Assembly: GCA_032871835.1 (NCBI GenBank)
Contig: CM065299.1
Span: 77,588,204-77,652,203, forward strand
Reading direction: 5' to 3'
From: Dipteronia dyeriana
Lineage: Eukaryota; Streptophyta; Magnoliopsida; Sapindales; Sapindaceae
Length of the DNA stretch: 64,000 nt
The position numbers and the translations under genes were made by a program. Each line of letters opens with the position of its first letter. Positions within the stretch are counted from its first letter, which is position 1. Positions 34,216-46,880 of the stretch are shown piece by piece. Below the pieces are notes generated by a model, which was not told the DNA's origin, did no database searches, and saw only the letters and a program-made list of their open reading frames with translations.

Positions 34216-35123
34216 GAAATTGTTAAAAATAACCACAACTATTATGTAAATTTTGTTTTTAACCACAAACGAAAATTTATTTGTTAATAGCCATTTTTTT
34301 GAGAAATTACTTGAATGCCCCCATATAAAAACCATCCCCAAACACTTTCTCTCTTTTCTCATTTTTTTTCTCTCTCCTCCCTCTCTCTCTCTCCTTTCAT
34401 CTCTCTCTCTCCCCGATCTCTCTCTCCCACCGGCGAACCGTCGCGGGCATCCTTGCTGCTGCCGGCGAACCGTCGCCGGCATCCTCTCTCTCTCTCTCTC
34501 ACCCATCCTCTCTTCTCTCTCCCCTCTCCCGCAGCTCTCTTTCTTCTTTCTCTCTTCTTTCTCTCTCTCTTTCACTCACATGTTATCGACGGCTTGCCGG
34601 TGTGCCGTCGCCTGGGCTTCACGACAGTCCAGCAACGCCGTCGAGCTCCCCCTCCACCGACGATTAGATCTGCTGGAAAAAAGGAAAGAAAACGAAATAC
34701 ACCCAGAACATTTCAAGTTTGTACAGTTCAATTTAGTCAATATTTCAAGTTTTAAAATTTGAAAACCAAAAACTTAAAAACCCAGAACAATTCAAGTTTC
34801 AACTTTCAATTTAGTCAAGATTTCAAGTTTCATCATTTCAATTTAAGTACGATTTCAAGTTTCAAAATTTCAGTTTTTAAAACAAGATTTCAAGTTTCAA
34901 GTTTCAAGTTCATAGCCGTGATTTCAAGTTTGGTTCTAGATTTTAGTCATGATTTCAAGTTTAGTGTCAGTTTTTTTTAAAAAAAATCAAATACAGGGGT
35001 ATTTTTATAATTTACGGACATACACTGATTTTTTTTTTTAAAAAGTGGCTATAAACAAATAAATTTTCATGTGGTTAAAAATAAAATTTTCATAATAGTT
35101 GTGGTTACTTTTGATTTTCTCTC
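34216..35123. mobile_element. Long-TIR element 1 (MULE-like) with GC-rich filler
   Basis: The ends pair over about 80 bp. The left end GAAATTGTTAAAAATAACCA, CAACTATTATG, AAAATTTATTTGTTAATAGCCA is mirrored by 35043-35123. Inside are TC-rich tracts, a GC-rich segment with CCGGCGAACCGTCGC repeated (34432 and 34462), and an array of ATTTCAAGTTT-type short repeats (34715-34960). The interior GC content differs sharply from the TIRs and suggests captured host sequence. No coding function recognised. Confidence 0.75.
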
Positions 35124-35134
35124 AAATAAAATTT

Positions 35135-36720
35135 GGGATATTATTGATTTAGTCTTTATATTTTTTTGATTGTTTTTTTTTTACTCACTTATTCAATTTT
35201 TACAGGATTGGACCCTATATTTTTCAAAATCACTAATTTTGGTCCTTATAGCTAGAAATTAGACGGCCAACCCAAACAAAAAAAGTAAATTGACCATTTT
35301 ACCCTCAACTTAAGGCAAATGACAATTTTATCCTCTAACTTAATACAAATTCGGATTTTAATGAAAAAAAAAACAAATATTAATTAACTTTTTTTAATCA
35401 AAAGGAAAGAAAATTAAAAAGATTTTTTACAATCAAAATGAAAACCAAATTCATCATCGTCAATTCATCGATCTCCAACTGAAAAAATTGAATTTTTTTT
35501 TATCTCCACCTGAAATCATCAACAAAACCAGTAAACCACCATCAAATCATCAACACCAACACACACAAATGCAACCGGATACAATCCCCCAACACTCCAC
35601 CATCACCGATCACCAAATCCATAAAAATCCAGCCACACCAATCCTCCACCATCACCATCACCATCAAATCATCATCAAAACCACAATCAAACCATTAACA
35701 CCAAACCAGAAACCCAGAAACCTAGAAAACCAAACCACCATCATCAATCATTATTACCACCACCATACAATAACCTCAAACCCAGAAAACCAAACCACCA
35801 TCATCAACCCACGACATCAAACCCAGTCACCCAACCCCACCAACGAAATCAATCTCCAACCATCGATCCACCAATATCAACCTAGAAACCCCAAAAAATC
35901 CACCACCACCACCACTACTTAAACCAAACCCCATCCACCTCCCAACATCGAAATCCAAACCTGGGCTCGTTTCAGTTCGAATCGAGATCTAGATCGAACC
36001 GTTTCAGTTCTGATTCGAACCAGATCTTGGTTCGTATCACGGCGATCGACGTGAGTAAGAGAGATGAGTTTTTAAGACGGCTGGAGAGTAGCTTCTTCTG
36101 GGTTTCATGGAGATCGAAGAGGTCGAGAAAGAAGAAGGATATATTTACAGAGAGGTCGAGAAAGAGAGAGATCGAGATTAAGATGGATTTTGGACGATTA
36201 TGTTTAGGTTGAGAGAGAGATTGGTTTTTGGGTTTAGGTTTTGTAAGTGGATGAGTTTAATTTTAGGTTTATATTTAGGTTTTGTTGGTAGCTGGTTTGA
36301 TTTTTGTTGAAGAATTAATTTCCACCCACCATCATCCCAAGAACTACTGATTTTTGTTAGGATTGGTTATAGGTTTTGAGTGAGAGATACATTTTTTTTA
36401 GTGATTTAATTTTTAAATTTTAAAATTTTTAAATTTTTTTAACTTTTTAGTTTTGTAATTATTTTTTTTATAATTTTTTAATTTTGAGTTTATATATTAA
36501 TTTAATTTTTTTTTCTATTTATTTATACATTGACACGTGTTGTATAATTGTTTAAAGACAAAAATGCCCTTACAACCGTTCAATTTGACTAACGATTCAA
36601 TAACAGAAGGACAAAAATGAGTGGTTTTGAAAAATATAGGACCCAATCTAGTGAAAATTGGATAAGTGACTAAAAAAAACAATCGAAAAAAAAATATAAG
36701 GACTAAATCAATAATATCCC
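35135..36720. mobile_element. Long-TIR element 2 (MULE-like) with captured-looking interior
   Basis: TIRs of about 115 bp: left GGGATATTATTGATTTAGTC, right its complement ending GACTAAATCAATAATATCCC at 36720. Both continue with matching blocks (CACTTAT.CAATTTT, CCTATATTTTTCAAAA.CAC). Flanks AATAAAATTT (35125-35134) and AATAAAAATT (36721-36730) match 9 of 10, consistent with a Mutator-type 9-10 bp duplication. The interior has a CCA/ATC-rich stretch (35500-35930) and a more gene-like segment (35960-36215) with no recognised product. Confidence 0.8.
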
Positions 36721-36730
36721 AATAAAAATT

Positions 36731-37258
36731 ACAAACACACGGCAAAGAAAGAGATTCGATCTTTAATAAATTTATTGTTTTCAGGTGTGGACATGTATCT
36801 TCTTGCAAGATACCGCACCGTCTATTGAATTTCTATTACATGTATCTTCTTCAAAAAAAAAAAACCAGCTTGTGATTTGTCCGCGTCAGCACTGACTTAG
36901 TGACTTGATAGGCATTACATCACCGCCCAGTCATCGTAATTTGTGTGATGGTTGGTGGTAGGCTCCACCTTCAGTTGGAGCCTAGCCTGATGCTAGTAGT
37001 AGTGCAGTTAAATTAAAGGGAATTAAATGTCCACATCAACATATAACTTCAATGATTGAAGGTGCAAGGCCAACCGTATGTACCCATTTTTAAAAGTGAT
37101 TTGTGGGGCCACGTGTCACTCGTCTTTTAAACCGTGGACAATGTGTTACCCCGTGTATCCGAGGTGGCTCCATGGACCCTACTTTACTCCGACTCAACTG
37201 CTCAAAGCCTCAAACTAGCTGATAGCTCACTTATCGATTTGAACCGATAAAAGATTCC
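36731..37258. other. Short gene-free segment
   Basis: No ORF or recognised element. It could include the outer part of the Tat-like 5' LTR that the following short LTR element interrupted. Confidence 0.35.
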
Positions 37259-37263
37259 GTTAT

Positions 37264-37978
37264 TGATGTGGTGATCAAAGATTTGAGTGATGTAGAGTAG
37301 GCAACTAGTTCGTACGGATGATGAATTCATATTTGGGTAAGGTGTGCCAATCAAATTCATGCTGAATTTCATGGATCTCTATAGAGGGTATACAGTGTCG
37401 GATTGTCTATTATAATATATTTTCAAAAAACCTAAGACGAACCCTACAGATGTTATGAAGACCCCGTCATCCGTAACAGATAACAACAGACCCAAATTCT
37501 TTAGCTTGTTGCACGAAGACTTTTAGTTTCCTATGCAACTTAGGATTTTTTTCTCCTTTTTATTTTCTTAGGTGTTTTTTCTTTTTCATTTTAGAACTTA
37601 TTTTTTTCTAGCTAGTTTTTTATTGAGATTCTTTTCCTGATTAGGTTTAGAAGTTTTAGAATTCTTTTCTTGTTTAAGAATTTTAGGAGATATCGAATCC
37701 TAAAATATTCGGGTTTAATTTTACTATTTAAGTAGTTTGTATTAGGTTTTGAGAGTCAGTTGTTGAATTAATAAAAACTAAAGAGTTTATCTTTTATCGT
37801 CCATTTTCGGTACCCTACGCGGATCAACGAATTTGAAGCCTATTTTTCTGGTATCCGTACGCGGATCAACAGATTAATAGTAGGATTTGTTTTCGGTATT
37901 CGTCCGTGAATCAACAGATTCGAATAAGTTACCCTTTCTTTTATTGATTGGTTTTTGTGTGAATTGTCCGCTACATCA
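37264..37978 (+). mobile_element. 5' LTR of the short LTR element
   Basis: Starts TGATGTGGTGATCAAAGA and ends CTACATCA. It matches 38490-39215 over its whole length, for example CTACAGATGTTATGAAGA and GGAGATATCGAATCCTAAAA. Confidence 0.88.
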
Positions 37979-38489
37979 GTTGGTATCAGAGTCACCGAGT
38001 CTACCGTTGTGCTAGGCTCATCGATCCACAAACCATAACCAGTTGTCTTCTTGACTTCCATCTCTTCATCTTCCATATTTCCCCATAAAAAAAAACCATG
38101 AAACCCACCCCAAACACAATTAGCCTCATACCATCCAGTGTTTTTCGACGATACATATGTATCAACGGAGGTTTTTATAGATTTTGATAAGCCACCAATA
38201 TACGATGAAGATGTGTTTGAGAAAGTACCATATGAGAACAATTCATATTTCATGGGTTGTTTTTACGAGCAACATACCCCTCACCATAAAATTTTCTCAG
38301 TTTGCCTTTTGTTACAAGATTTGATGATTCAAGAATTTGCATCCATCTATTGGAGTGATTGGATGGACGTCGTGACGAAGATCGGGAAATATACAGTTCG
38401 TTGTAGACGATTTTGTATATTGAGACCACATATTCATGAAATTCAAGCAACCAAAAATCGAGAATGAATTTTCTCCATCCTAGAGAGAA
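37979..38489 (+). pseudogene. Internal region of the short LTR element with one ORF
   Basis: After the PBS, a plus-strand frame covers 38138-38467 (FIDFDKPPIYDEDVFEKVPY, YWSDWMDVVTKIGKYTVRCR). It matches nothing I know and may be a captured gene fragment or a gag remnant. Minus-strand frames are equally long, so coding direction is uncertain. Confidence 0.3.
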
Positions 38490-39215
38490 TGATGCGGCGA
38501 GCAAAGACTTGGATGATGTGGAGGAGGAGGCTAGTTTGTACGGATGGGGAATTCTTATTTGGGTCACGTGTGCCAACCAAATCCATGCTGAACTTTGTGG
38601 ACCTTTACAAAGGGCATACGGTGTTGGATCGTCTATAATAAATATATTTTTGGAAATCCCAAGACGATCCCTACAGATGTTATGAAGACTCTGTTATCTA
38701 TAACAGATCACAACATGCCCAAATTTGGCCATTGATCTTGTTGCACGAAGACTTTTAGTTTCTTGTGCAATATAGGATTTTATCTCCTTTTTGTTTTCTT
38801 AAGTGTTTTTTTCTTTTCAGTTTAAAACTATTTTTTTCTAGCTCTTTTTTTTTATTATTTTGAGATTTTTTCCTTATTAGGTTTAGAAGTTTTAGAATTC
38901 TTTTCTTGTTTAGAAATTTTAGGAGATATCGAATCCTAAAAGATTCGAGTTTAATTTTATTATTTAAGTAGTTTGTATTAGGTTTTGAGAATCAGTTGTT
39001 GAATTAATAAAAACTAAATAGTTTTCTCTTTTATCGTCCATTTTTGGTACCCTGGACAGGTCAACAAATTTGAAGCCTATTTTTCTAGTATCCGTGCGCA
39101 GATCAACAGATTAATAATAGGGTTCGTTTCCGGTATTTGTGCTCGAATCAATGGATTTGAATCGGTTGCCCTTTCTTTATCGATTGGTATTTGTGTGAAT
39201 TTTTCCACTGCATTA
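38490..39215 (+). mobile_element. 3' LTR of the short LTR element
   Basis: Pairs with 37264-37978. It ends CTGCATTA where the 5' copy has CTACATCA, so the terminal CA has mutated to TA. Confidence 0.88.
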
Positions 39216-39220
39216 GTGAT

Positions 39221-39645
39221 CCCATAAAATCTGATCAGGATTTCAGGGATATTTTATAATGAATATCAAATGTTTAGTTTTCAGGGAAAAGTCTATAAAT
39301 AGATCCCTCTAGTCACAAAGAGGGGATTTTGATTTCTCTCCATCTACACTAAAGCTCTTGCTTGCCGAAACTCAGCCAAAATATCAACTTTGGTCACCGG
39401 AATACTCAAAACTCAATCTCGTTACAATTATCTTTTACTTTCACACTCAGTCCAAGCACACCTAAGGCCAAAAATCATCCACCCCACAATTTTCTTTTAT
39501 TTGTTTCCCGTTTCTCCTGTTTATTTTCATCTTTTTTTACAGGTTTTTGGAGTAGTCGACACATTTGATTCAACAAGTTAGACCAAGTGGTTTGGGCCTA
39601 ACTCGAATCCGATCCGACCCATGTTAACAGATCAACCATCTACAG
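39221..39645 (+). mobile_element. Remnant of the 5' LTR of the Tat-like gypsy element
   Basis: It has the promoter layout of such LTRs: TCTATAAATAGATCCCTC near 39291, then a short R/U5. At 39646-39666 a decayed primer binding site, TTTGACACCCGTTGTAAGACC in outline, follows. The expected form is TTTGGCGCC.T.TGGGA. The upstream part of the LTR is displaced by the short LTR element at 37259-39220 and not delimited. Confidence 0.5.
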
Positions 39646-39696
39646 TTTGACACCCGTTGTAAGACCTAATGCCGCTTCATAAACAAACCAGTTGAA

Positions 39697-42160
39697 TCGA
39701 ATGAACGACTTCCAAAATGTCAGGAGATGAAAATGTTATGTCGAATAGTAGATCGTTGCACTGACTGCCTAGATGGCTGCGAATGATGAAAAACTGTGAG
39801 CGCTCAAAACAGAAAATGTCGTAATCTGGATTTGTAACTCTAAGTTACTAGCCATAATAGAGGGCACACCCATCAACGCACCACCATCACCCCTCGATCC
39901 CAACGGTCGATGCCATGCAGGACATCGACCCTAATCAAGCCAACCATGGATCCTCAAGGGCCATAAATGAACCTTGGTGAAGGCCAACCCACAATGCACA
40001 ACCCAAAAAGTTCATGTTGAAGTGGATCCACCAAATATCTTGATCCCATAAGAAACTTCATAAGAAACAAACCGAAATAGCGGTCCATAACCATTAACGC
40101 TTTTATGACCCCTGTGTCACTCCACTCGACCCCAGATTTGGTAAAATCTAATTCGGGTCTACATGTGTTTGCTGACCTTGAACTTTCTAACAGGTTTGTA
40201 GAAATGGAAACCCTTATTCAAGGGATTTTAGGAGTCCTAGCACCAATCAAGAAAAGCACGGCGAACAGTTTCACGGATTCACCCTTCGTTGACACAATTA
40301 CCCTTGTCGAGATGCCCAAGAAGTTTAGCTTCTCAAATATGAAACAATTTGAAGGCATTACAGATCCAGACGACCATATATCATAGTGTAAGCAAATCAA
40401 GTTCACTATAGTGATCCCACTCGACCTTAGAGACACGTGCATGTGTAAAGCATTCGGGTCCAGCCTCGACAGCCTCACCCTGCAATGGTACACTAACTTA
40501 CCTAGTAACTTTATTACTTCTTTTACGCAACTTATAGATACATTCATGGAGCAATTCGTAAGCGGTTGAAAGCTTAAAAAATAGTCGGACGACCTGTATT
40601 CCATAACCCAGAGACGTTGCGAGAACCTGATGCGGTATATCGGACAATTCAATAGGGAAAAAGTACAGATCCTACATTGCAATCAGGCTACTGCAATCTC
40701 TGCTTTCAGAAAGAGACTCTGGTTGGACTTCGACCTCTATATGAAGCTCACCAAATACCGATGTAAGATGATGGATGACATATTGACTAAAGCATGGGCC
40801 TAGATTTAATGGGAATAAGACAATGTGAACTATGTCAAAAAGATCAGCAATTACAATCAATGTTCTCGTAAAAGCTATGCGCTAATCGAGCGACATACCA
40901 TGGCCTAGCGCCATAGTGCCTAGACGGTCAGATTTTTTTTATTTTGTTTTCTTTTATAAAATGGATGGTTTTTTGGCCAATAATGAAATTAGAGGGTGAT
41001 GTTTTACCCTTCACACAAACTATAGGGTACTTTTTAATAGTAAACCTTATTTTATAGTTGTTCAAACGGTCAACGATACAGCAAGTCAACAACAACATGC
41101 TTTTACTTCAGTAATTAAATATTTTAATTATTTTTTAAAAATTATCCAAACGAAATCTTGGTACAACCAATCACTTTCAAAGAGAATTCCTTATCCACTA
41201 CCTTACAACCTTCTTCATACCACATCGCTGTAGAAATTTATTTACTCTAGAATGCAAAATTAAAAAGCTTCTACGCACGGTGAAGACTGAAGAGCTTGCA
41301 TGAGCTCTACCGTTCAGATATCCACGATGGCCCAACGAGTTTTCCTGTAGCGGCCGTACCGGACCTCGACCTAGTTGGTGATTTTTTATATTTTATATTT
41401 TTCTTTTAATCTACAAATGACTGAAATGATAACCTACTCTTTTGTGTCTTCATGTATTTATATCTTAGCACATATTATTTATAATACCGGAATTAACAAA
41501 GATTATGCTTAAATTAAGTAAAAGAAATGGGAAATCAGGAAATCTTCATGTATTTGGTTTTATTTCAATTTCGAAACCGATTTTTAAAGCCGATTTTTCA
41601 ACATAAAAAATGATATGGGAAGAGTCAAAGTCATTGACTCCTCCTAGACCCGATTAATTGGCCAAATCGGGCGATTTTTCCCCAGCCATCTAATAAGCCC
41701 GTTTTAGCCTAATTTAGTGCAGCTAGACTCTGCCTAGCATCTAGGCAACCGTTTAGACCATTTTTTCAAAAACTGATTAGAATAAATGAAGTGATTGTGT
41801 TGACCAAAGGATAAATGATAGGAAGGTCGACCCTACTCAACAGAGAATCGACATGACAAATCAGTCCAGCTACAATGGACCAAACGACAGGCCATCGTAC
41901 GAACATAACACACCAAGAACAGGTCGATCGTAAGTCCCAATCTCGGAATATAATCTCAGCATCGAATCTATCAACATCGTGGCATTCATAAAAGATATGA
42001 GGAGGACATGCAAGTGGTCGAGAAAGACAAATGTCCCACTAGAGTACTGTGACACCAGATTTCATTGTGAATTCCATGGGGACCATGGACATCGTACATA
42101 AGATTGCATTGTCCTTAAACTTGAAGTAGCAAAACTCTTGAAGCGAGACACTTGCTAGAA
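39697..42160 (+). pseudogene. gag of the Tat-like element
   Basis: Recognisable blocks: MPKKFSFSNMKQFEGITDPD, DDHIS, KAFGSSLDSLTLQWYTNLPS, LIDTFMEQFVSG, FNREKV, AFRKRLWLDFDLYMKLTKY (40300-40800). After an inserted segment (about 40905-41795) come YNLSIESINIVAFIKDM and the zinc-binding CEFHGDHGHRT.DCIVLKLE (42060-42130). Many stops. Confidence 0.75.
40905..41795. mobile_element. Insertion inside the Tat-like gag
   Basis: The gag homology stops and resumes across this 0.9-kb AT-rich block. Its edges carry CCTAGCGCCATAGTGCCTAG (left) and CTGCCTAGCATCTAGGCAAC (right), GC-richer motifs in roughly inverted order. It is probably a non-autonomous DNA element, but I could not define TIRs or a target duplication. 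Confidence 0.35.
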
Positions 42161-42450
42161 TATCTGATCGTTAAGGAAAAGAAACTGTCGATCGATGCGA
42201 TGAAAGACAATAAGCCAACCCTTACGATAGTCTGCCAGAACTGTCTCGACCGGAAATTGTAATTAATTATATTACAAGTGGATCGAAAGTCAACCATGTA
42301 AGATTCTCTACTGTAAAAATGCATAATTGACAAGTGTTGAACACGGAAATATAACCTGACAGAGAACATCCATCAAAGATTGATGAAACCTTCACGTTCA
42401 AGTCGTCTGAAAAATCAGATTTATTTGCTACTCACCATGACGCTTTAGTC

Positions 42451-42456
<6 letters not shown>

Positions 42457-42499
<43 letters not shown>
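42457..42499. repeat. (AT)n microsatellite
   Basis: About 21 AT units inside the Tat-like element, between gag and protease. Confidence 0.95.
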
Positions 42500-42502
<3 letters not shown>

Positions 42503-42509
42503 GATTAAC

Positions 42510-42903
42510 CAAAAAGATTCTAATCGACAATGGTAGTTCCTGTAATATCTTGTTTAACAATGCGCTAAGAGAAATGAAGGTCAAAGAATCCAAAATCAGC
42601 TGTCAAGCGACAATGCTAACTGGATTTAATGGTGAACAGAAGAGCACGTTATACGAGATCGTACTACCAATCTACATCGAGGAGGTAAACTTGTATATTA
42701 ACTTTCTTGTGCTCAACTGTCAGTCTCCATACAATTCCATCCCAGGCATACCTTGGATACACAAAATGAAGGCGATTCCTTTGACCTGCCACCAGATGAT
42801 CAAGTTCCCTACCAAGTGGGGAATACAGGAGATCAAAGGCGAACAGAGAGTCACAATAGAATTCTACCATAACGCAATGAAGAAGAAAAATGAGCAATTA
42901 TAG
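42510..42903 (+). pseudogene. Protease region of the Tat-like element
   Basis: A frame from about 42525 reads IDNGSSCNILF, in which IDNGSS stands at the aspartic protease active site. It continues through YNSIPGIPWIHKMKAIPLT, CHQMIKFPTKWGIQEIKG. Family consensus [22 protein letters not shown]-type blocks are recognisable. TAG at 42901. Confidence 0.7.
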
Positions 42904-43095
42904 CAACTACAGGATTCAACAGTCGAGTCGACTCCAAACCCACTGAAGATGAAGGAACTCGATGATGTGTCGATCGACCAAGAACAATTGAAGCGTAAAG
43001 TCATTATCAGGTCTAGGTTACCCAAAGAGATAATAGGGCATCTGATCGACTCCCCAAAAGAATGACACATCAGTTTCACTTAATCGTATTCAGAC

Positions 43096-43715
43096 GTGGT
43101 TAGAATCGACCTAGAAGTAATTGTTCATCATTTGCAGGTAGATCTTGATCATCCACCAGTAAAGCAGAAGAGGAGAGAGTTCGCTCCAAAAAGGAATAAA
43201 ATAATCAATGAAGAAATCCAAAAATTGGTCTACATTGGCTCGGTCAGAGAAGTAAAGTACCCAAACCGGTTAGCGAAAGTCGTGGTCGTCAAGAAGAAAA
43301 ATAGGACGTGGTGCATTTGCATCGACTTCACAGACCCTAACAAAGAGTGTCCTAAAGATCTGTTCCCACTTCCTCACATCGATATGCTAGTCGATGCCAC
43401 AACATGACATGAACTTCTCAGCTTCGTGGATGCTTTCTTCGGATACAACTAGATCCTAATGCACCCGAACGACCAGTAAAAAACCGTATTCATCACCAAA
43501 TGAGGTATTTACTGTTACAAAGTTATGCCATTTGATTTGAAAAATGCAGGTGCGACATACCAACGGTTGGTCAATAAGATGCTTACCGATATGCTCGGTA
43601 CGATGATGAAGGCTTACATCAATGAAATGCTGGTTAAATCACTCATCGCTCGATAACATATAGATCACCTGAAGCAGTCGATCGACGTGCTCGACAGATG
43701 TGGTATAAAACTAAA
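43096..43715 (+). pseudogene. Reverse transcriptase of the Tat-like element, 5' part
   Basis: VKQKRREFAPKRNKIINEEI, VVVKKKNRTWCICIDFTDPN, CPKDLFPLPHIDMLVDATT, then LSFVDAFFGYN (stop) ILMHPNDQ, GIYCYKVMPFDLKNAGATYQ, RLVNKM. The catalytic motif reads YINEML where YIDDML is expected, so both Asp codons of the DD pair have changed. The frame ends at KLN, where the solo LTR is inserted. Confidence 0.85.
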
Positions 43716-44102
43716 TGAAAATACACAACACGGTTAATTTGCCTTAAGCTAACCTAGATGGGGGTGAATAAGTTTGTCCCTCTAGATAACTTGTATCACA
43801 ATTTATTACGCAAAGACAAGCATAAATAGTTCAATAAAGGATTTGCCTAGTCAAACAAAATGAAAGTAGACAACAATTTACATATGATACAATTTCACTT
43901 TTTAGATAAGCTTATTATACATGAGCCTTTTGCATATACAGAACTTAATAGAATTTGAATATCAATTACAAAGATACCAAACAAGATATTTATCAACATA
44001 TATACAAATATCAAAGAGATAGGGATAGAGAAAATGAACATATGATTTTTACGTGGTAAAACCTCCTATGAGGAAACATAGGATTTTTACGTTGCCTCCT
44101 TG

Positions 44103-44272
44103 CTTGACTATCCGGATCATCCCGATCCTAGTCAATACTCCACGCTTAGCTATCCGGATTACCCCTATCCTGGCCAAGAATTCCATGCTTAACTATCCGG
44201 ATCACCTCGATCCTAGTTAAGACTCCATGCTTAGCTATCTAGATCACCTCGATCCTAGCCAAGACTTCCACG
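44103..44272 (-). repeat. 42-43-bp tandem repeat, four copies, in the solo LTR
   Basis: Units follow CTTAGCTATCCGGATCACC, CGATCCTAGCCAAGACTCCA, CG, with a few changes each. The consensus is GC-richer than its surroundings. Confidence 0.9.
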
Positions 44273-45524
44273 CCTTTTACAAGGACTTATAAGTGATTAT
44301 GATACAACAAGCCCATAACATAGAATATGATGATCAATGCATCCTATGTGAACTAGACATATGCATGAGAGTTCACAAATTAAATTGTCTAGTTACTATG
44401 TATGAATAAAAAGTATAGAATATGTGCAACACCGAAACACATTTAATTTCTAGATTTATTCATGTCACTAAACCTTGAATCAATAATATACATTTCAGCA
44501 TATATTCATGATTTAATATCAAACAAAAAATCATGCTACATTCACAAGATATGATCAATAAAAGTTCTAGCAAGAAATATAGAGCATGTATTCACAAAGT
44601 ATTCAATACAAACTTATTAAGCTTTATATATACAAGAAATTGTGCTAAAAATGGATACAACCAATTAATGAGACCTAGCACAAGTAGAGACTATTACTTA
44701 TCAAAATCAATCAATTAAAGTCAAAAATAGTCATTGATAGAAAGCTAGCACAATACAAAACACAAACATATAAAAACATAGGTTTAAACAAAACCTAACT
44801 CAACATGCAAGGTTTGAATCGAGTTCAATATAGCTTTAATAGAGTCTAAAACTCTAATAAACCTTTTTACAACATACATACATGTAGTGAAGAAGAAAAT
44901 CCAAGGTAATTGAACACTTTTAAGAACCCAACTCAAGAGAAGATTCAATACCTTAAGAAAAACAATGCAGTCCCCTTTTTTTGTGTAGAGCCACTTAAAA
45001 ACGTGATAAAATGACCACAAATATTCTTAGAGATGATAGAGAATTGATAGACAAACAATCTCTAATTTGAATCACTTGAATTGGAGTTCAAATGAGAAAG
45101 TTATGGTTTTTGAAAGATGAGAAAATTTGAGAGAAAATTATGTACAAGTGTTTTTCAAGTTTTTTTTTCTTAAGATAGAATGAGAGGCAAAAGGAGATAT
45201 TTAAAGGAAAAGAAAAATGGAAAAGGCCATTCAATAGGAGGGTGCCACCTCTACTTTCCTATGGAGGCACGTGACCTCCACGAGGGCAGAGGGCATCCTT
45301 TCCTGTGAGGCCCATGCGTCTGCACATGAAAGGGTGATTGGCCTCTTCTTCTTTCCTTTGAGTCTCCCTTGTGTTCTTCGACCGTTTTCTGGCATCCGAA
45401 CTTCAAATTTGAATCTATTTTCAGAATACGAACTGAGACCCCCTTATGCACAAGGATGTTAATAAAACTTTCAAAAAAAAATATGGAATTGAACTTGATG
45501 CACAAGGATGAAAACTATGTACGT

Positions 45525-46852
45525 TGATTAACACTAAAAAATGTATGTTTACTGAGGGATAATATCATCATTTTACACTTCCAATATGATTAAATCCCCA
45601 ATTTAGATATAATTTTGTTCGCTCGCTTAAATAAATGTGTTGTGTAGTAATCAGTGTATTTTTCTTTGTATTTCAGAGGTAATTCGATCAATTCAGAATT
45701 ATGGAGAAGTCAGATGGCAAAACAAACATCGTTTTTAAGTTTAGAACGTCAAAATCCTTAGGAAGGTCTCGAAGGGCATTTTTTATAATTTTGACTATTC
45801 ATTGTTCACAGTTGACTTTCACTGTTCCTGATGATGTGACACATTACTATTGGACCGAACTACGAGTGCATCGTACACGCGACTGCAAAGAATCACATTC
45901 TAGAAGTCGGTGCACTATTCATAGTTGATTTTCTAGAAGATTACTGACCTATGATGTGGCACAATTCTATTGGCCCGAATTGTAAGTGCACCGTACACGT
46001 GCTGCAGAGAATCATATTCTAGAAACCGGTGCACTATTCACTATTGACTTTCACGGATGCGTTTACTATTTACTATTCACTGTTCACTGTTCACTAGTCA
46101 CTGATGAGGTGGCGCAATATGGACGCTCCATTCTAAATTCATCCGATGGTCAATTTTCATCCGTATTTTGTATAAATAGAGGACTTCTCCCCCCATAAAT
46201 TGCACATTCTGAATCCAAATATGATATTAGATTTGTGAAATTCTCTCTCTTTTGTTCTCAAATTCTCAGTTTAAATAAAATAGTTATTTTCTAGTTAAAT
46301 TATGTCTGGCTAATTTTATATAGCTGGGGCTAAATGTGATACTGTTGGTATGGAAAATATGATTCAATTATGGTAAGTTTATTATTTTTTTGCTTTCTGC
46401 CCTTTGATCTTTATGGAATTTTTGACTCACTGTAGACAGACATATATTGTCTAGCACAGTGGGTACTTTTACCCATATCTATCAGAGAGTGGTTTATGCC
46501 ATCTGATCTTTGTGGAGTTTTGACTCACTGTAGACAGACAAATGTTGTCTAGCACAATGAGTACTTTTACCCATATCTATCAGAGAGTGGTCAGTGGAGT
46601 GGAATACCCTCCTATTAATCTGGACTAGTATTAATTATTGGATCATATTCGAATTACCAACAGTGGATCCCTTAGCCCCAATTTTAATTTTAATTGATTT
46701 ACATTTTATAACAAGTTTAGTAATTAATCTAGATTATTAATTCTACAAGGACAAGTGAACAACCTCCTTGTGGTTCGATCAGGTCTTACCGGTTAATTTA
46801 TTACTTTGACACTCTTATACTTGAGAGTAGGAACACTTCTTTAGATGTGTCA
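45525..46852 (+). mobile_element. 5' LTR of the Athila-like element
   Basis: 1328 bp, starting TGATTAACACT and ending GATGTGTCA. TATA box TATAAATA at 46171-46178. It holds short ACTGTTCACAGTTGACTTTC-type repeats and two copies of a 98-bp tandem repeat (46406-46592). Confidence 0.9.
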
Positions 46853-46856
46853 AGTA

Positions 46857-46880
46857 TTTGACGCCGCTGCCGGAAAGGTA
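46857..46880 (+). other. Primer binding site of the Athila-like element
   Basis: TTGACGCCGCTGCCGGAAAG compares with the Athila form TTGGCGCCGTTGCCGGGGA (family knowledge, tRNA-Asp type). A few transitions have decayed it. It lies four bases after the LTR. Confidence 0.75.

Larger units (their letters stand above)
37259..39220 (+). mobile_element. Short non-autonomous LTR retrotransposon (TRIM/LARD-like)
   Basis: LTRs at 37264-37978 and 38490-39215 surround only 511 bp. The PBS GTTGGTATCAGAGTCACC starts at 37979, and AGAGAGAA at 38482-38489 is the polypurine tract. Flanks GTTAT (37259-37263) and GTGAT (39216-39220) are a target duplication with one change. The LTRs are about 715 and 726 bp with clear divergence, so the element is not young. 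No reverse transcriptase, so it needs help from another element. Confidence 0.88.

Noticed and set aside
34150..34575. Arg/Glu-rich minus-strand frame and the Ser/Leu/Pro-rich plus frames opposite
   Set aside because: They come from TC/GA-rich low-complexity DNA inside long-TIR element 1.
35488..35922. 144-codon His/Thr/Pro/Asn-rich frame
   Set aside because: CCA/ATC-rich low complexity within long-TIR element 2; no domain.
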